DNA of 64,000 bases from Rhizobium bangladeshense (GTDB lineage: Bacteria > Pseudomonadota > Alphaproteobacteria > Rhizobiales > Rhizobiaceae), in the NCBI RefSeq assembly GCF_017357245.1, contig NZ_CP071612.1, positions 2,359,001 to 2,423,000 on the forward strand, given 5' to 3'. Shown piece after piece: positions 8,229 through 17,689 of the stretch. The translations under genes were made by a program, and so were the position numbers. The notes under the pieces are model-generated. The model had not been told where the DNA came from and did not search any database. It worked only from the letters and a program-made list of their open reading frames with translations. The first letter of the stretch is position 1; each line of letters begins with the position of its first letter.

Positions 8229-9740
8229 CTATTCCGCAGCCAACGGCTGGTCACCCGTGTCGGGCGCGTTCGCGTCGCCAGGCGCCGTTTGGCAATTCAT
8301 GTCGGGGAACGCCACAATGCGCTTGCCGGAGAAATCCGTGTGCACGACGACGATCCCCTGTTCCTCGAAATAACCGAGCAGCCGTCGGGCGCGCCGCGCC
8401 GAATGCGTGCCGTATGCACGTGCGATACGCGCGTCGGACGGGCACGCTTCGCCGCAGACGGCGGCCTTGGCAAGCATCAGGAAGACACCCTGCAAATCGT
8501 CGGTGACGCCTGCCGACAGCGACAGTGCCGTCGCCCACTCATCGCTCGCAGCTGTTGCCGCATCGACGCCGGAGCGTGAGATCGCCACGCGCCGGCGGAA
8601 ATCCGGCAGCGCGATCGGCGGACCCGGCACGCGGCGCATGCGCAGCCGGACGAGAAAGTCTTGATAGAGCACGGAATCGGTGCGGAAGGCGGATGCGGGA
8701 TCGTCGAGTATTTCGGCAAGCACACCGGCAAGCCGCTCCTCCCGCTCCTCAGCGGAGATCTCAACCTGGCTTGCCCTCGCCTCCACCGGCGCTGGGGATG
8801 CGGCCGGCGTCGAGCGCGAGAGTTCGGCCAGGATATCGGTCGTCGGCCGCGGCGCCGGCGGCGCGCGGCGCATGAGCGGGCGCTGAAATTCTTGCGGGTC
8901 GGGCGTGAAGATCAGGTCCTCGACATCCTGCGGCGCATCCGGGAGCGGCATCAGCTTCGGGCTGGAGGAGCGCGCCGAAGTCTCCACCGCGCCGATCTGG
9001 ATCGGCAGCGGCCGGCGCGACAAGGCCGGACCGAGGGCAACGAAATTGCCGCGCTTCAGATCCCGAAACATTTCCGCCTGGCGCCGGTCCATGCCGAGCA
9101 GGTCGGCGGCGCGCGCCATGTCGATATCGAGGAAGGTGCGGCCCATCAGGAAGTTCGAGGCTTCGGCCGCGACGTTCTTGGCGAGCTTGGCGAGCCGCTG
9201 CGTTGCGATCACCCCGGCAAGCCCGCGCTTGCGGCCGCGGCACATCAGGTTGGTCATCGCGCCCAGCGACATCTTGCGCGCATCTTCCGAAACGTCTCCG
9301 CCGACCGACGGCGCAAACATCTGCGCCTCGTCGACGACGACCAGAACCGGGTACCAGTATTCGCGGTCGGCTTCGAACATGCCGTTGAGGAAGGCAGCGG
9401 CAGCGCGCATCTGCTGCTCGATATCAAGGCCCTCGAGCGTCAGCACGCAGGACACGCGATGCTGGCGAATGCGGTTGGCGATGCCTGCCAGTTCCGCCTC
9501 GGTGCGCTCGCCGTCAACGACGACATGACCGAACCTGTCGCTAAGGGTGACGAAATCACCCTCGGGATCGATGATGACCTGTTGCACCCATTGGGCGGAT
9601 TGCTCGAGCAGGCGGCGCAGGAGATGCGATTTGCCGGAGCCTGAATTGCCTTGCACGAGCAGACGGGTCGCCAGCAGCTCCTCGATATCGAGCGTCGCCG
9701 GGCTGCCGGACGCCAATCCCATATCGATGCCAACCTGCAA
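8229..9740 (-). CDS. HerA-like P-loop ATPase (DUF87 family)
   Basis: A 503-residue ATPase of the HerA/FtsK superfamily. Walker A is GNSGSGKSHLLRRLLEQ at about residues 33-49, Walker B is VLVVVDEAQMFAP near 138, and the sensor/arginine region follows as GVIATQRLAKLAKNVAAEASNFLMGR. HerA proteins form hexameric rings that pump DNA, in archaea together with NurA nuclease. No nuclease lies next to this gene. The C-terminal third (after residue 300) is proline-rich and then carries a helical domain that resembles a winged helix (DARIARAYGTHSARRARRLLGYFEEQGIVVV). The start is a TTG at 9740 behind a GAGGA site; the first ATG is six codons later. The cellular job is not known. Confidence 0.83.
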   Translation of the reverse strand: MQVGIDMGLASGSPATLDIEELLATRLLVQGNSGSGKSHLLRRLLEQSAQWVQQVIIDPEGDFVTLSDRFGHVVVDGERTEAELAGIANRIRQHRVSCVLTLEGLDIEQQMRAAAAFLNGMFEADREYWYPVLVVVDEAQMFAPSVGGDVSEDARKMSLGAMTNLMCRGRKRGLAGVIATQRLAKLAKNVAAEASNFLMGRTFLDIDMARAADLLGMDRRQAEMFRDLKRGNFVALGPALSRRPLPIQIGAVETSARSSSPKLMPLPDAPQDVEDLIFTPDPQEFQRPLMRRAPPAPRPTTDILAELSRSTPAASPAPVEARASQVEISAEEREERLAGVLAEILDDPASAFRTDSVLYQDFLVRLRMRRVPGPPIALPDFRRRVAISRSGVDAATAASDEWATALSLSAGVTDDLQGVFLMLAKAAVCGEACPSDARIARAYGTHSARRARRLLGYFEEQGIVVVHTDFSGKRIVAFPDMNCQTAPGDANAPDTGDQPLAAE

Positions 9741-9869
9741 TGCTGATCCTCGCGGCGAAGAGACTCACACGAAATGAAGTGCCATTCTTCCGAAACGGCA
9801 CCGCCCCGTCTATCAAAGAATGCGCAGTTTTTCAGGACTGGATTTCGCCAACCCACAGGACAATTCCGC

Positions 9870-10670
9870 TCATGCCCTCAAGCCGAATCCCTGCATCAGC
9901 CGCCGCGTGGCAAAATCAGGCTTGCCTGAGGTGAAGACTGAAAAGTCGAAATTATCCGGATGCACGGCATCGGCGATCAGCGGCACCAGCGTGCGGGCGC
10001 GCCGCGCGATTGCCTCGGCCGGATCGAGCCAGTCGACCGGCCAAGGCGCAAGACGGCGGAAGAGGTTGGCCATGAACGGGTAGTGCGTGCAGGCAAGCAC
10101 CACGATATCGGTCTTGTGCCCCTCTTTCTCGACGAAACACTGGTCGATCTCGGCAAGCACGGCCTCGTCGGAGACCGCGTCGCCGCGAATATAGGCTTCG
10201 GCCATGCGCGCAAGGTTTTCCGAGCCGACAAGCCGCACATGGCATTGCTGCGCAAAGGACTGGATGAGGTCGCGCGTATAGGCGCGCTTGACCGTCCCCG
10301 GCGTCGCCAGCACCGAAACCAAGCCTGAGCGCGTCCGCTCCGCCGCCGGTTTGATCGCCGGCACTGTGCCGACGAAGGTCATTTGGGGAAAGGCCGCGCG
10401 CAGGTCGGCGCCGACAAGGGTGAAGGCGGTGTTGCAGGCGATGATGCAGACTTCTGGATCGTGCTCCTGAAGCAGCTTGCCGAAGAGCCCGATGATGCGC
10501 TCCTTCAGCGCCTGCTCCTCCCAGCCTCCATAGGGAAAGCCGGCATCGTCCGCGACATAGATGAAGCCGCGCTCCGGCATCAGCACACGCGCCTCGCGCA
10601 GCACGGTCAGCCCGCCTATACCTGAATCGAAGACGAGGACGGGCTTCAGCTCATTCGTCGGCGCTGTCAT
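9870..10670 (-). CDS. murI: Glutamate racemase
   Basis: A 266-residue cofactor-independent racemase that makes D-glutamate for peptidoglycan. The first catalytic cysteine lies in the block [11 protein letters not shown] (about residue 77) and the second in [10 protein letters not shown] (about 188); the N-terminal [13 protein letters not shown] block holds the conserved aspartate-serine pair. Length fits the family. It starts 20 bases inside the end of the upstream methyltransferase gene, so the two are translationally coupled. Confidence 0.95.
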   Translation of the reverse strand: MTAPTNELKPVLVFDSGIGGLTVLREARVLMPERGFIYVADDAGFPYGGWEEQALKERIIGLFGKLLQEHDPEVCIIACNTAFTLVGADLRAAFPQMTFVGTVPAIKPAAERTRSGLVSVLATPGTVKRAYTRDLIQSFAQQCHVRLVGSENLARMAEAYIRGDAVSDEAVLAEIDQCFVEKEGHKTDIVVLACTHYPFMANLFRRLAPWPVDWLDPAEAIARRARTLVPLIADAVHPDNFDFSVFTSGKPDFATRRLMQGFGLRA

Positions 10671-11481
10671 CGCTTGGCGCTTCCTTGCCGGATCTGGTGA
10701 AACCGCCTTTACGCGGACTGTTGCGCGAAAAGCGGTCGAGGGAGGAGATGACGCCGCGCAGCACGCTGATTTCCTGTTCCGTGAACGCCCGGCGGGAGAG
10801 AACAGCGCGAAGGTTGTCCACCATTTTCGGCTTTTTCGAGGGCGGATGGAAATAGTTGCGTGAATCGAGCGCTTCTTCCAGCTGGTCGAACAGGCCGAAG
10901 AGCTGCTCCTTTGTGGAAGGCCGCTGCTCGAGCGCTTGGAACGGCACGGCCTCCAGATCTTCCATGCCGGACTTCATCCATTCATAGGACATCAGAAGCA
11001 CGGCTTGCGCAATATTCAGCGAGGCGAAGGCGGGATTGACCGGGAAGGTCACGATCTCGTCAGCCAGCGCCACTTCCTCATTGGTCAGACCCCAGCGCTC
11101 ACGACCGAAGAGAATGCCCGTTGCCTCCCCTGCCCGAAACTTTGTGCGCAACGTTTGCGCGGCAAAGACCGGGGAGCGCACCGGCTTATAGTTGTCGCGG
11201 CTGCGCGCCGTCGTCGCATAGACGAAATTGAGGTCGGCGATCGCCTGCTCCAAGGTGTCGTAGACCTTCGTCGCCTCGATCACGTGATCGGCCTTGGAGG
11301 CGGTTGCCTGCGCCTTCTCGTTCGGCCAGCCGTCACGGGGATTGACGAGACGCAGCTCGGCGAGGCCGAAATTCGCCATGGCGCGCGCCACCATGCCGAT
11401 ATTCTCGCCCATCTGAGGCTCGACCAGAATAATGGCCGGCCCTTCGGCCAGAAGTTGACGCTCGCTGTTCGTGCCTGCCAT
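10651..11481 (-). CDS. trmJ: RNA 2'-O-methyltransferase, TrmJ/TrmH (SPOUT) family
   Basis: A 276-residue SPOUT methyltransferase. The N-terminal block [23 protein letters not shown] (motif 1, with NIG) and later [20 protein letters not shown] (motif 2) and [19 protein letters not shown] (motif 3, the knot) are those of TrmJ, which methylates ribose 32 of several tRNAs with S-adenosylmethionine. The C-terminal extension (after 165) matches the TrmJ dimerisation tail. The ATG at 11481 gives the usual start; 15 more codons are open upstream. It overlaps murI by 20 bases and begins 4 bases after the FUSC gene ends, so the three genes look like one transcript. Confidence 0.88.
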   Translation of the reverse strand: MAGTNSERQLLAEGPAIILVEPQMGENIGMVARAMANFGLAELRLVNPRDGWPNEKAQATASKADHVIEATKVYDTLEQAIADLNFVYATTARSRDNYKPVRSPVFAAQTLRTKFRAGEATGILFGRERWGLTNEEVALADEIVTFPVNPAFASLNIAQAVLLMSYEWMKSGMEDLEAVPFQALEQRPSTKEQLFGLFDQLEEALDSRNYFHPPSKKPKMVDNLRAVLSRRAFTEQEISVLRGVISSLDRFSRNSPRKGGFTRSGKEAPSDDSADE

Positions 11482-11485
11482 GGTC

Positions 11486-13525
11486 TTATCCCTGTTTCGA
11501 GCGCGCAATAGCCTCGCTCGGCGCAAACGGCAAGGTGTCGGCCTGCGGATAAAGCCTTTCCAGTGCCGAACCGATCATCTCGAGCCCCACCCGGGCGCCC
11601 TCTCGTGACAGTGGCAAGTGCCTTCCCGTCGTCCGCGACGCATTGCGTTTGACGAAGAAGCAAGTAGAGCCGCGCTGAGCCGCGTCATCGATCAACGCCA
11701 GATCCGCTGCGATCAAACTCTTCTGATCGCTGTTGGCAGGCGGTGCTTCGTAGCTCCTCGCCAGGACGCGCGCCCAATAGGTGCAGGAAAGAAAGATCGC
11801 CAACGCCTGGCGGATCTGGCCGGGCCGCGTCACCACCGACCAGGAGGAGCCAAGCGGGCGGGCCGCCACCGTCACATCGCGGTAGCAGGAATCGATCTTC
11901 TGCGACAATGCGATCAACTCGAAACCGCTCTTGCCCTCGCCGATTGCGCCAAGCAGTTCGCGCAGCGCCTGGAACCAACGGGCGAGCGCCATATCGAGCG
12001 CGCCGCGGGTGCGCGCCGGAAAAACGACGAAAGCAACCGCCGTTCCGGCCGCCGCGCCGATCATGGTCTCCCCGATGCGCAGTTTGAGCAGATCGAGCGT
12101 CAACACGCCGGTCATGCCGTAGACCAGACAGAGCACGATCGAAATGAAGAAGGTCATCGTCGCGTACGAAACCTGCAGGAAGTAGAAAGCGAGAAAGATG
12201 CATATGGCCACGACCGGGATAGCGATACTCGGCTCGCCCGAAATCAAGGTCGCCAGGACGAGGCCCATGGCGATGCCGAACACCGTTCCGAGCGATCGCG
12301 ACAAAGCTTTCATGGCCGTATCGCCGCGCGAACTGGTGTTGGTAAAGACGAGGAAAGAGGCAAGCACCGCCCAAAACCAGCGCTCGCGGGACAAGAGGAG
12401 ACCGAAGCCCATGGCGATCGCCGAGGCGAGCGTGATCTGCAGCGCTGAACGCAGCAGGGGATTGGCCAGGGAAAAATCGATCGGCTGAGCTTGAATTGTA
12501 TCTTTGGCCGCATCAATGCCGGAGAAACCGGAGGCCCGTCCCTTGTTGATCGCCTCCGTCAGGTGTCGCCGCGTCTCCCCCAGCCATAGCAGCGCCCTTA
12601 CGGTTTCGCCCTGCGGCTGATCCTTGTTGGCCTCGGTCGTTCCCTCATATCTCTTGAGTTCTGCCGCATCAGCCTCGATCACAGCGTGGACGACAGCAAA
12701 GGGCGGCGGGCTTTGGAAGCTCAGCACGATAGAGCTTTCGGCGGCAAGATGCGCATCGAAAAGCCGGATCGCCAGCTCCGCAGCTGGATCGGAAGCGCCA
12801 TCGAAGACGCCCGCTGACGGGCGCGGGATGAATGTCTCGGCCATCAGCACCACTTCCTTCAGCCGGTCTTCCAGCTGGCGCAGTTCCTGCCGGTCGGCAT
12901 CGTCGATGTCACCACTCCGGGCGAGGGCAGCGAGTTTGAAGAGGATCTGATTGATCCGCCCGCTGACACTTTCGAGCGAGCGCAGCAGATCGCGGCGCCA
13001 ATCATCAGGTAGAAACACCGTCCTTACCACATGGCCGACAAGAACGGAGACGACCGGTCCGATCATCACCTCAGGCAGTTCGGCAAGCGTCGGCTGGAAA
13101 TAGGCCCCCATGAAGTAGGAGGTGAAGGCGAACATGCCGATCGCAAAGCCGCGCGGCCCGAACACGCGGCCCGCCGATGCGAGCAGGATGATGACGAGAA
13201 AAACGAGGTCGGAGAGAACGCGCTGATCCTCCAGCCCTGCTGCAATGCCGACGACAATAAGGCTTGCGGCACAGCCGAACAGCCGCGTCACCAGCTGGCG
13301 CGCACTGCCCTTGTCGCGTACCGCCACTCCACCTTCGATCGACAGCACGATGCCGAGGCCGAAGGCCGCCGTCGGCAGCGGCAGGATGAAGGCCTTTATC
13401 GCAAGCAGGATCAGGAATACGAGGACGATCGTCAGCGTCACTCGCGAGGCCATGCGCAGGCGCGAAAGCGCTGGATCATTGGCAAGCAGCCAGTCGCGGA
13501 ACTGAAAACGGAAAAACAAGTGCAT
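11486..13525 (-). CDS. FUSC family inner-membrane transporter (aromatic acid exporter-like)
   Basis: A 679-residue membrane protein with two blocks of about five to six hydrophobic helices, one at residues 25-180 and one at about 360-510, separated by a cytoplasmic helical region. This two-block plan and the sequences SRVTLTIVLVFLILLAIKAFILPLP and SALQITLASAIAMGFGLLLSRERWFWAVLASFLVF match the FUSC/AaeB family, whose members export aromatic carboxylic acids, and relate to plant ALMT channels. The start at 13525 (MHLFFRFQFRDW) is preferred over an upstream in-frame start 69 bases away. The gene leads a probable operon with trmJ and murI, although no functional link is apparent. Confidence 0.82.
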   Translation of the reverse strand: MHLFFRFQFRDWLLANDPALSRLRMASRVTLTIVLVFLILLAIKAFILPLPTAAFGLGIVLSIEGGVAVRDKGSARQLVTRLFGCAASLIVVGIAAGLEDQRVLSDLVFLVIILLASAGRVFGPRGFAIGMFAFTSYFMGAYFQPTLAELPEVMIGPVVSVLVGHVVRTVFLPDDWRRDLLRSLESVSGRINQILFKLAALARSGDIDDADRQELRQLEDRLKEVVLMAETFIPRPSAGVFDGASDPAAELAIRLFDAHLAAESSIVLSFQSPPPFAVVHAVIEADAAELKRYEGTTEANKDQPQGETVRALLWLGETRRHLTEAINKGRASGFSGIDAAKDTIQAQPIDFSLANPLLRSALQITLASAIAMGFGLLLSRERWFWAVLASFLVFTNTSSRGDTAMKALSRSLGTVFGIAMGLVLATLISGEPSIAIPVVAICIFLAFYFLQVSYATMTFFISIVLCLVYGMTGVLTLDLLKLRIGETMIGAAAGTAVAFVVFPARTRGALDMALARWFQALRELLGAIGEGKSGFELIALSQKIDSCYRDVTVAARPLGSSWSVVTRPGQIRQALAIFLSCTYWARVLARSYEAPPANSDQKSLIAADLALIDDAAQRGSTCFFVKRNASRTTGRHLPLSREGARVGLEMIGSALERLYPQADTLPFAPSEAIARSKQG

Positions 13526-13619
13526 GAGCCCCTCATGCCATGAAGTATCGATAGATACAGTCGCGGGAGCGGAAATCAAACGGCTGACGAGCATCCTCCC
13601 GAATCTCGATATCGCGCGC

Positions 13620-14162
13620 CTACTGGCCCCTGGCGATCAGCACCATAATTTCCTTGAGCGAGGTCGGCCCCAATCCCCCTTCCCCATGAACCATGATGTC
13701 GTCGATGACGGATTTGCCGTTTTCCTCAATGACCTCGAAACGCACAGTCGTGAAGTCATCCTTGTTGGGTGCGCCTTCCATGCAGGTCGCCGCCTTGAAT
13801 TTCACCGTCACCTCTGTCGCGTTGTTTACTGGCTGGCCGCTTTCGATGGAAAGGTCCTGCAGCGGACAGGCATCCTGGCCGTTGACGATCACGTCATAGT
13901 CGAAGGGTGAAATGCCATCTTCGTCGGCCGCCGGGTTCTGGGCGGCGGCCTTGTATTTGTCGCCGAAGTCCTTGCTGTAGAGCCGGCCGAGCATGCTTTC
14001 TTCGAAAATATCGATCCAGTCATTGACGTCGCTCGCCCAGTTCTTCTGCGTGTCCTCCATGATTTCCTTGACCGGCTCAGCCGCATCGGCCGCAAGCGAA
14101 AGCCGAGGTTCGACGGACACGGCGGCAACGAGGCCGGCGAACAGAACGGCGATCTTCTTCAT
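13620..14162 (-). CDS. Conserved secreted protein of unknown function
   Basis: A 180-residue protein beginning MKKIAVLFAGLVAAVSVEPRLSLAADA, a clear Sec signal peptide with cleavage near the AAD at residue 25. The mature part is acidic, with two cysteines (in DACPLQ and ATCMEG) that could form a periplasmic disulphide. I do not recognise a family. The start at 14162 is chosen because it puts the signal peptide at the N-terminus; 16 more codons are open before it. It is divergent from icd across about 190 bases. Confidence 0.7.
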   Translation of the reverse strand: MKKIAVLFAGLVAAVSVEPRLSLAADAAEPVKEIMEDTQKNWASDVNDWIDIFEESMLGRLYSKDFGDKYKAAAQNPAADEDGISPFDYDVIVNGQDACPLQDLSIESGQPVNNATEVTVKFKAATCMEGAPNKDDFTTVRFEVIEENGKSVIDDIMVHGEGGLGPTSLKEIMVLIARGQ

Positions 14163-14353
14163 GGCAAATGTCCGGGTCTCGGGCGGGCTTATGGCGCGGA
14201 GGTTAGCCATTTTCCAGCACTTGGCAATGGCGGCAAAAACGTCACATGCCTGGCCGTTGCAGCTTTGCGTTCCCGGCTCACAATGCTATAGCGCTCCGGA
14301 TTACATCACCCAGCCGGGACAACGTTCCCTTCCAAGCTTAACGAGGCAGATAC

Positions 14354-15565
14354 ATGAAGAAGATCAAGGTCGCCAATCCCGTCGCCGATCTCGACGGCGA
14401 TGAAATGACGCGCATCATCTGGCAGCTCATCAAGGACAAGCTGATCCATCCGTATCTCGACCTCGACATCGACTATTACGACCTCTCGGTCGAAAACCGC
14501 GACGCCACCAACGACCAGGTCACAGTCGACGCGGCGAACGCCATCAAGAAGTACGGTGTCGGCATCAAGTGCGCGACGATCACGCCGGATGAAGCCCGCG
14601 TCAAGGAATTCAACCTCAAGGAAATGTGGAAGAGCCCGAACGGCACGATCCGCAACATCCTCGGCGGCGTCATCTTCCGCGAGCCGATCATCTGCCGCAA
14701 CGTGCCGCGCCTGGTTCCCGGCTGGACGCAACCGATCGTCGTCGGCCGTCACGCTTTCGGCGACCAGTACCGCGCCACCGACTTCAAGTTCCCCGGCAAG
14801 GGTAAGCTGACGATCAAGTTCGTCGGCGAAGACGGCACCGTCATCGAGAAGGAAGTCTTCAACGCGCCGGGCGCCGGCGTTGCCATGGCCATGTACAATC
14901 TCGATGAATCGATCCGCGAATTCGCCCGCGCCTCGATGATGTATGGCCTGATGCGCAAGTGGCCGGTTTACCTGTCGACCAAGAACACCATCCTCAAGGC
15001 CTATGACGGCCGCTTCAAGGACATCTTCGAGGAAGTCTACGAAACCGAATTCAAGGATCAGTTCAAGGAAGTCGGCATCACCTATGAACACCGCCTGATC
15101 GACGACATGGTCGCCTCGGCCCTCAAGTGGTCTGGCGGCTACGTCTGGGCTTGCAAGAATTACGACGGCGACGTCCAGTCTGATACCGTCGCCCAGGGAT
15201 TCGGCTCACTCGGCCTGATGACTTCGGTTCTGCTGACGCCCGATGGCAAGACGGTCGAAGCCGAAGCCGCTCACGGCACGGTCACCCGCCACTACCGTCA
15301 GCACCAGAAGGGTCAGGAAACCTCGACGAATTCGATCGCTTCGATCTTCGCCTGGACCCGCGGCCTCGCCCACCGCGCCAAGCTCGATGACAATGCCGAG
15401 CTGGCCAAGTTCGCTTCCACGTTGGAAAAGGTCTGCGTCGACACCGTCGAAGCTGGATTTATGACCAAGGACCTGGCGCTGCTCATCGGCCCGGATCAGC
15501 CGTGGCTCTCCACCACCGCCTTCCTCGACAAGATCGATCAGAACCTGCAGAAGGCCATGGCGTAA
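14354..15565 (+). CDS. icd: NADP-dependent isocitrate dehydrogenase
   Basis: A 403-residue homodimeric isocitrate dehydrogenase of the eukaryotic-like subfamily used by rhizobia. It oxidises isocitrate to 2-oxoglutarate and makes NADPH in the TCA cycle. Visible family blocks are [24 protein letters not shown] at the N-terminus, [15 protein letters not shown] (about residue 72), [21 protein letters not shown] (about 210) and [25 protein letters not shown] (about 270), which carry substrate and metal ligands, and [14 protein letters not shown] for NADP. A terminator follows 25 bases after the stop. Confidence 0.97.
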   Translation: MKKIKVANPVADLDGDEMTRIIWQLIKDKLIHPYLDLDIDYYDLSVENRDATNDQVTVDAANAIKKYGVGIKCATITPDEARVKEFNLKEMWKSPNGTIRNILGGVIFREPIICRNVPRLVPGWTQPIVVGRHAFGDQYRATDFKFPGKGKLTIKFVGEDGTVIEKEVFNAPGAGVAMAMYNLDESIREFARASMMYGLMRKWPVYLSTKNTILKAYDGRFKDIFEEVYETEFKDQFKEVGITYEHRLIDDMVASALKWSGGYVWACKNYDGDVQSDTVAQGFGSLGLMTSVLLTPDGKTVEAEAAHGTVTRHYRQHQKGQETSTNSIASIFAWTRGLAHRAKLDDNAELAKFASTLEKVCVDTVEAGFMTKDLALLIGPDQPWLSTTAFLDKIDQNLQKAMA

Positions 15566-15590
15566 GCTGGCCTTTTTGGAATAGCGTTGA

Positions 15591-15617
15591 AACGGCGGGG
15601 ATCTCCCGCCGTTTTTT
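15591..15617 (+). terminator. Rho-independent terminator of icd
   Basis: A 9-bp perfect stem AACGGCGGG / CCCGCCGTT with a 5-base loop, followed by a T run. It lies between icd and the next start at 15634. Confidence 0.88.
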
Positions 15618-15633
15618 GTTGGGAGAGCTGAAA

Positions 15634-16080
15634 ATGACGGCAAGTGTACGCCCGCTCCAACCTTCCGACCGTGCCGCCTGGGAACCCTTATGGGCTGCCT
15701 ACCAACGGTTCTACGAAGTCGTCATCCCGCCTGAAACGACGGATCTTACCTGGGCCCGCTTTCACGATCCCGACGAGCCGATGCACGCGCTCGGCGCCTT
15801 CGATGATGACGGTCGCCTGGTGGGCATTGTCCATGCCATCTTTCACCGCTCCTGCTGGCTGCCGCAATGGACCTGCTATCTGCAGGATCTCTATGTCAAG
15901 GACAGCCAGCGCGGGCTCGGCACCGGCGCGGCACTGATCGATGCAGTCGCCGACCTCGCGCGCGCGAACGGTGCAGGCAGGCTCTACTGGATGACGCATG
16001 AAACGAATGCAGCGGCCCGGCAGCTCTATGACAGGGTCGCCGAGCGCTCGGGTTTCATCCAATACCGCAAGGCGCTTTAG
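15634..16080 (+). CDS. GNAT-family N-acetyltransferase
   Basis: A 148-residue acetyltransferase. The acetyl-CoA-binding motif A is YLQDLYVKDSQRGLGTGAALIDAVADLAR at about residues 81-109, containing the QRGLGTG loop. The C-terminal block RLYWMTHETNAAARQLYDRVAERSGFIQYRK is motif B, typical of the Rimi-like group of the superfamily. The ATG at 15634 follows a GGGAGAG ribosome site directly after the icd terminator; earlier in-frame starts would lie inside icd. The substrate is unknown. Confidence 0.88.
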   Translation: MTASVRPLQPSDRAAWEPLWAAYQRFYEVVIPPETTDLTWARFHDPDEPMHALGAFDDDGRLVGIVHAIFHRSCWLPQWTCYLQDLYVKDSQRGLGTGAALIDAVADLARANGAGRLYWMTHETNAAARQLYDRVAERSGFIQYRKAL

Positions 16081-16160
16081 CCCCTTGCACAAAGGTCTCG
16101 CCGCACTATTGATTCCGGGCGACGGCAATGGAAAAGCCAAGGGAACACGAGGAGGACGTC

Positions 16161-16787
16161 ATGACCGAAGAGCTGGTATTCTATACGAACCCGATGTCGC
16201 GCGGCCGCATCGCGCGCTGGATGCTGGAGGAAATCGGCCAGCCCTATCGCACGGAACTGCTGACTTTCGGTGAAACCATGAAGGCGCCGGAATATCTCCG
16301 CCTCAATCCGATGGGCAAAGTGCCGGCAATCCGCCACGGCGACACCGTCGTTACCGAATGCGCAGCGATCTGCGCCTATCTGGCAGAGACTTTCCCGGAA
16401 AGGGGCCTTGCGCCGCGGCCGGAAGAACGCGCCCGCTACTATCGCTGGATGTTCTTTGCCGCCGGCCCCCTCGAATCGGCCGTGACGATGAAGGCGCTCG
16501 GCTTCGAAATTCCGGCAGAACGCCTGCGCATGGCCGGCTGCGGCGGCTTCGGCGACGTCATGAATACACTTGAGATGGCCGTCTCCCAATCGACCTACGT
16601 CACCGGCGAGCGCTTTACCGCTGCCGACGTCTATGTCGGTGCCCATATCGGCTGGGGCCTCGGTTTCGGCAGCATCGAAAAACGCCAGGCCTTCATCGAT
16701 TATTTCGGACGCATCAGCGAGCGCGAGGCCTACAAACGGGCGAACGCTATGGACGACGAGGCCGGCAAAACAATGCAGGCTGCCTGA
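16161..16787 (+). CDS. Glutathione S-transferase family protein
   Basis: A 208-residue glutathione transferase. The N-terminal thioredoxin fold (residues 1-78) shows FYTNPMSRGRIARWMLEEIGQPY with the likely catalytic serine, followed by NPMGKVPAIRHGDTVVTECAAICAYLAETFP, which contains the cis-proline (KVPAI) and the glutathione gamma-glutamyl site (TECAAI). The C-terminal helical domain ends with GERFTAADVYVGAHIGWGL. Enzymes of this class conjugate glutathione to electrophiles or act as peroxidases. The start at 16161 follows an ACGAGGAGGA ribosome site. Confidence 0.92.
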   Translation: MTEELVFYTNPMSRGRIARWMLEEIGQPYRTELLTFGETMKAPEYLRLNPMGKVPAIRHGDTVVTECAAICAYLAETFPERGLAPRPEERARYYRWMFFAAGPLESAVTMKALGFEIPAERLRMAGCGGFGDVMNTLEMAVSQSTYVTGERFTAADVYVGAHIGWGLGFGSIEKRQAFIDYFGRISEREAYKRANAMDDEAGKTMQAA

Positions 16788-16834
16788 CTCTCATCCCGGC
16801 GCGGCGTCCAGAATGCCGCGCCGGGATGCAGCCG

Positions 16835-17299
16835 TCAGGCAAGCGGCATGTGAATATCCGTCATCAGTTCTGTCGGCGGCACGTCGCGCGGGTTGTTGAG
16901 ATATTCCTCGAACATGAGGCTGTCCTTCAGCTGCCGTCCCGATTTCGGCAACCATTCGGAATAAAGCCACTGATAGGCCATGTACATGCCCGCATAAGGA
17001 CCCTTGTGGCGCAGGACGGCATAGTCGCCGCCCTCGATCGTGCGTCGCTCGAACGGCGCTTCGGTGAACAACCCAGGGGTGCTGGTGACGCAGGCGATGG
17101 AGCGTAGTTTCGCGGCCGGCACGATGTCGGGATGGTCGAGATAGACGCCGATCATCCGCATATACGGCTTGGCAAGGCCGCGGGCGTAAAGTGTGCCGAA
17201 CAATGTATCGAAGGCTTTGCCGATCTGCATGTAGGAACCGGTGTGGGCGACGCCGATCAGCTCGGTCGGCTCGATCTGCCGCAAGGTAACGTCTAACAT
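16835..17299 (-). CDS. GyrI-like effector-binding domain protein (C-terminal half of a broken AraC regulator)
   Basis: A 154-residue SOUL/GyrI-like small-molecule-binding domain beginning MLDVTLRQIEPTELIGVAHTGSYMQIGKAFDTL. Such domains usually form the C-terminal half of AraC-type regulators. The frame stays open for 25 codons upstream of this ATG, and those codons (MPPARYRNEGSQ) are the end of an AraC DNA-binding domain whose main part lies in another frame just upstream (see the pseudogene entry). The domain may still be made on its own from the ATG at 17299; otherwise the whole locus is dead. Confidence 0.7.
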   Translation of the reverse strand: MLDVTLRQIEPTELIGVAHTGSYMQIGKAFDTLFGTLYARGLAKPYMRMIGVYLDHPDIVPAAKLRSIACVTSTPGLFTEAPFERRTIEGGDYAVLRHKGPYAGMYMAYQWLYSEWLPKSGRQLKDSLMFEEYLNNPRDVPPTELMTDIHMPLA

Positions 17300-17560
17300 G
17301 GCTCTGGTCTTTCCGTTAGGTGAGGGCCGGAACGTTATTTGGCTTCCCTCGTTCCGGTAGCGCGCCGGCGGCATGCCTTAGACCGATTGCGAAGATGCGG
17401 TTGAAGGATTGGAGATTGGGATAGCCGGATCGCTTCGCAATCTCGCTGACAGCAAGCTCGGTGCTGACAATCTCGCCCGCCGCGCGATGCAGCCTGAGCC
17501 GCTTAACGGTGGCCGCCAGCGTCTCGCCATAGATCGCCCGCTGTCCATGTCGAAGCCCTA
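17300..17560 (-). pseudogene. AraC-type helix-turn-helix remnant, frameshifted from the GyrI-like domain
   Basis: Translating the minus strand here gives AIYGETLAATVKRLRLHRAAGE and then ELAVSEIAKRSGYPNLQSFNRIF, which is the second half of an AraC DNA-binding domain including its second helix-turn-helix. At about 17385 the frame changes: the expected continuation YGMPPARYRNEGS is present but shifted by one base. Reading through with one base removed also meets a TAA where a tyrosine codon is expected. The first helix-turn-helix and a start codon are missing upstream, where alaS and its terminator begin. So this is a decayed regulator, barring two assembly errors. Confidence 0.72.
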
Positions 17561-17638
17561 TTGCAAATCGATCGACTGCAGACCATCATATCTCGATTTG
17601 ACAAAGCTTGCGGAACTTGCAGCGGAAGCCGAAAACCA

Positions 17639-17666
17639 AAAAGGCGGAAGCCAAGGCTCCGCCTTT
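17639..17666 (-). terminator. Rho-independent terminator of alaS
   Basis: A 9-bp perfect stem AAAGGCGGA / TCCGCCTTT with a 9-base loop, followed on the minus strand by TTTTGG. It lies 24 bases after the alaS stop codon. Confidence 0.78.
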
Positions 17667-17689
17667 CGAATATTCCGTGTCGTGATCGA

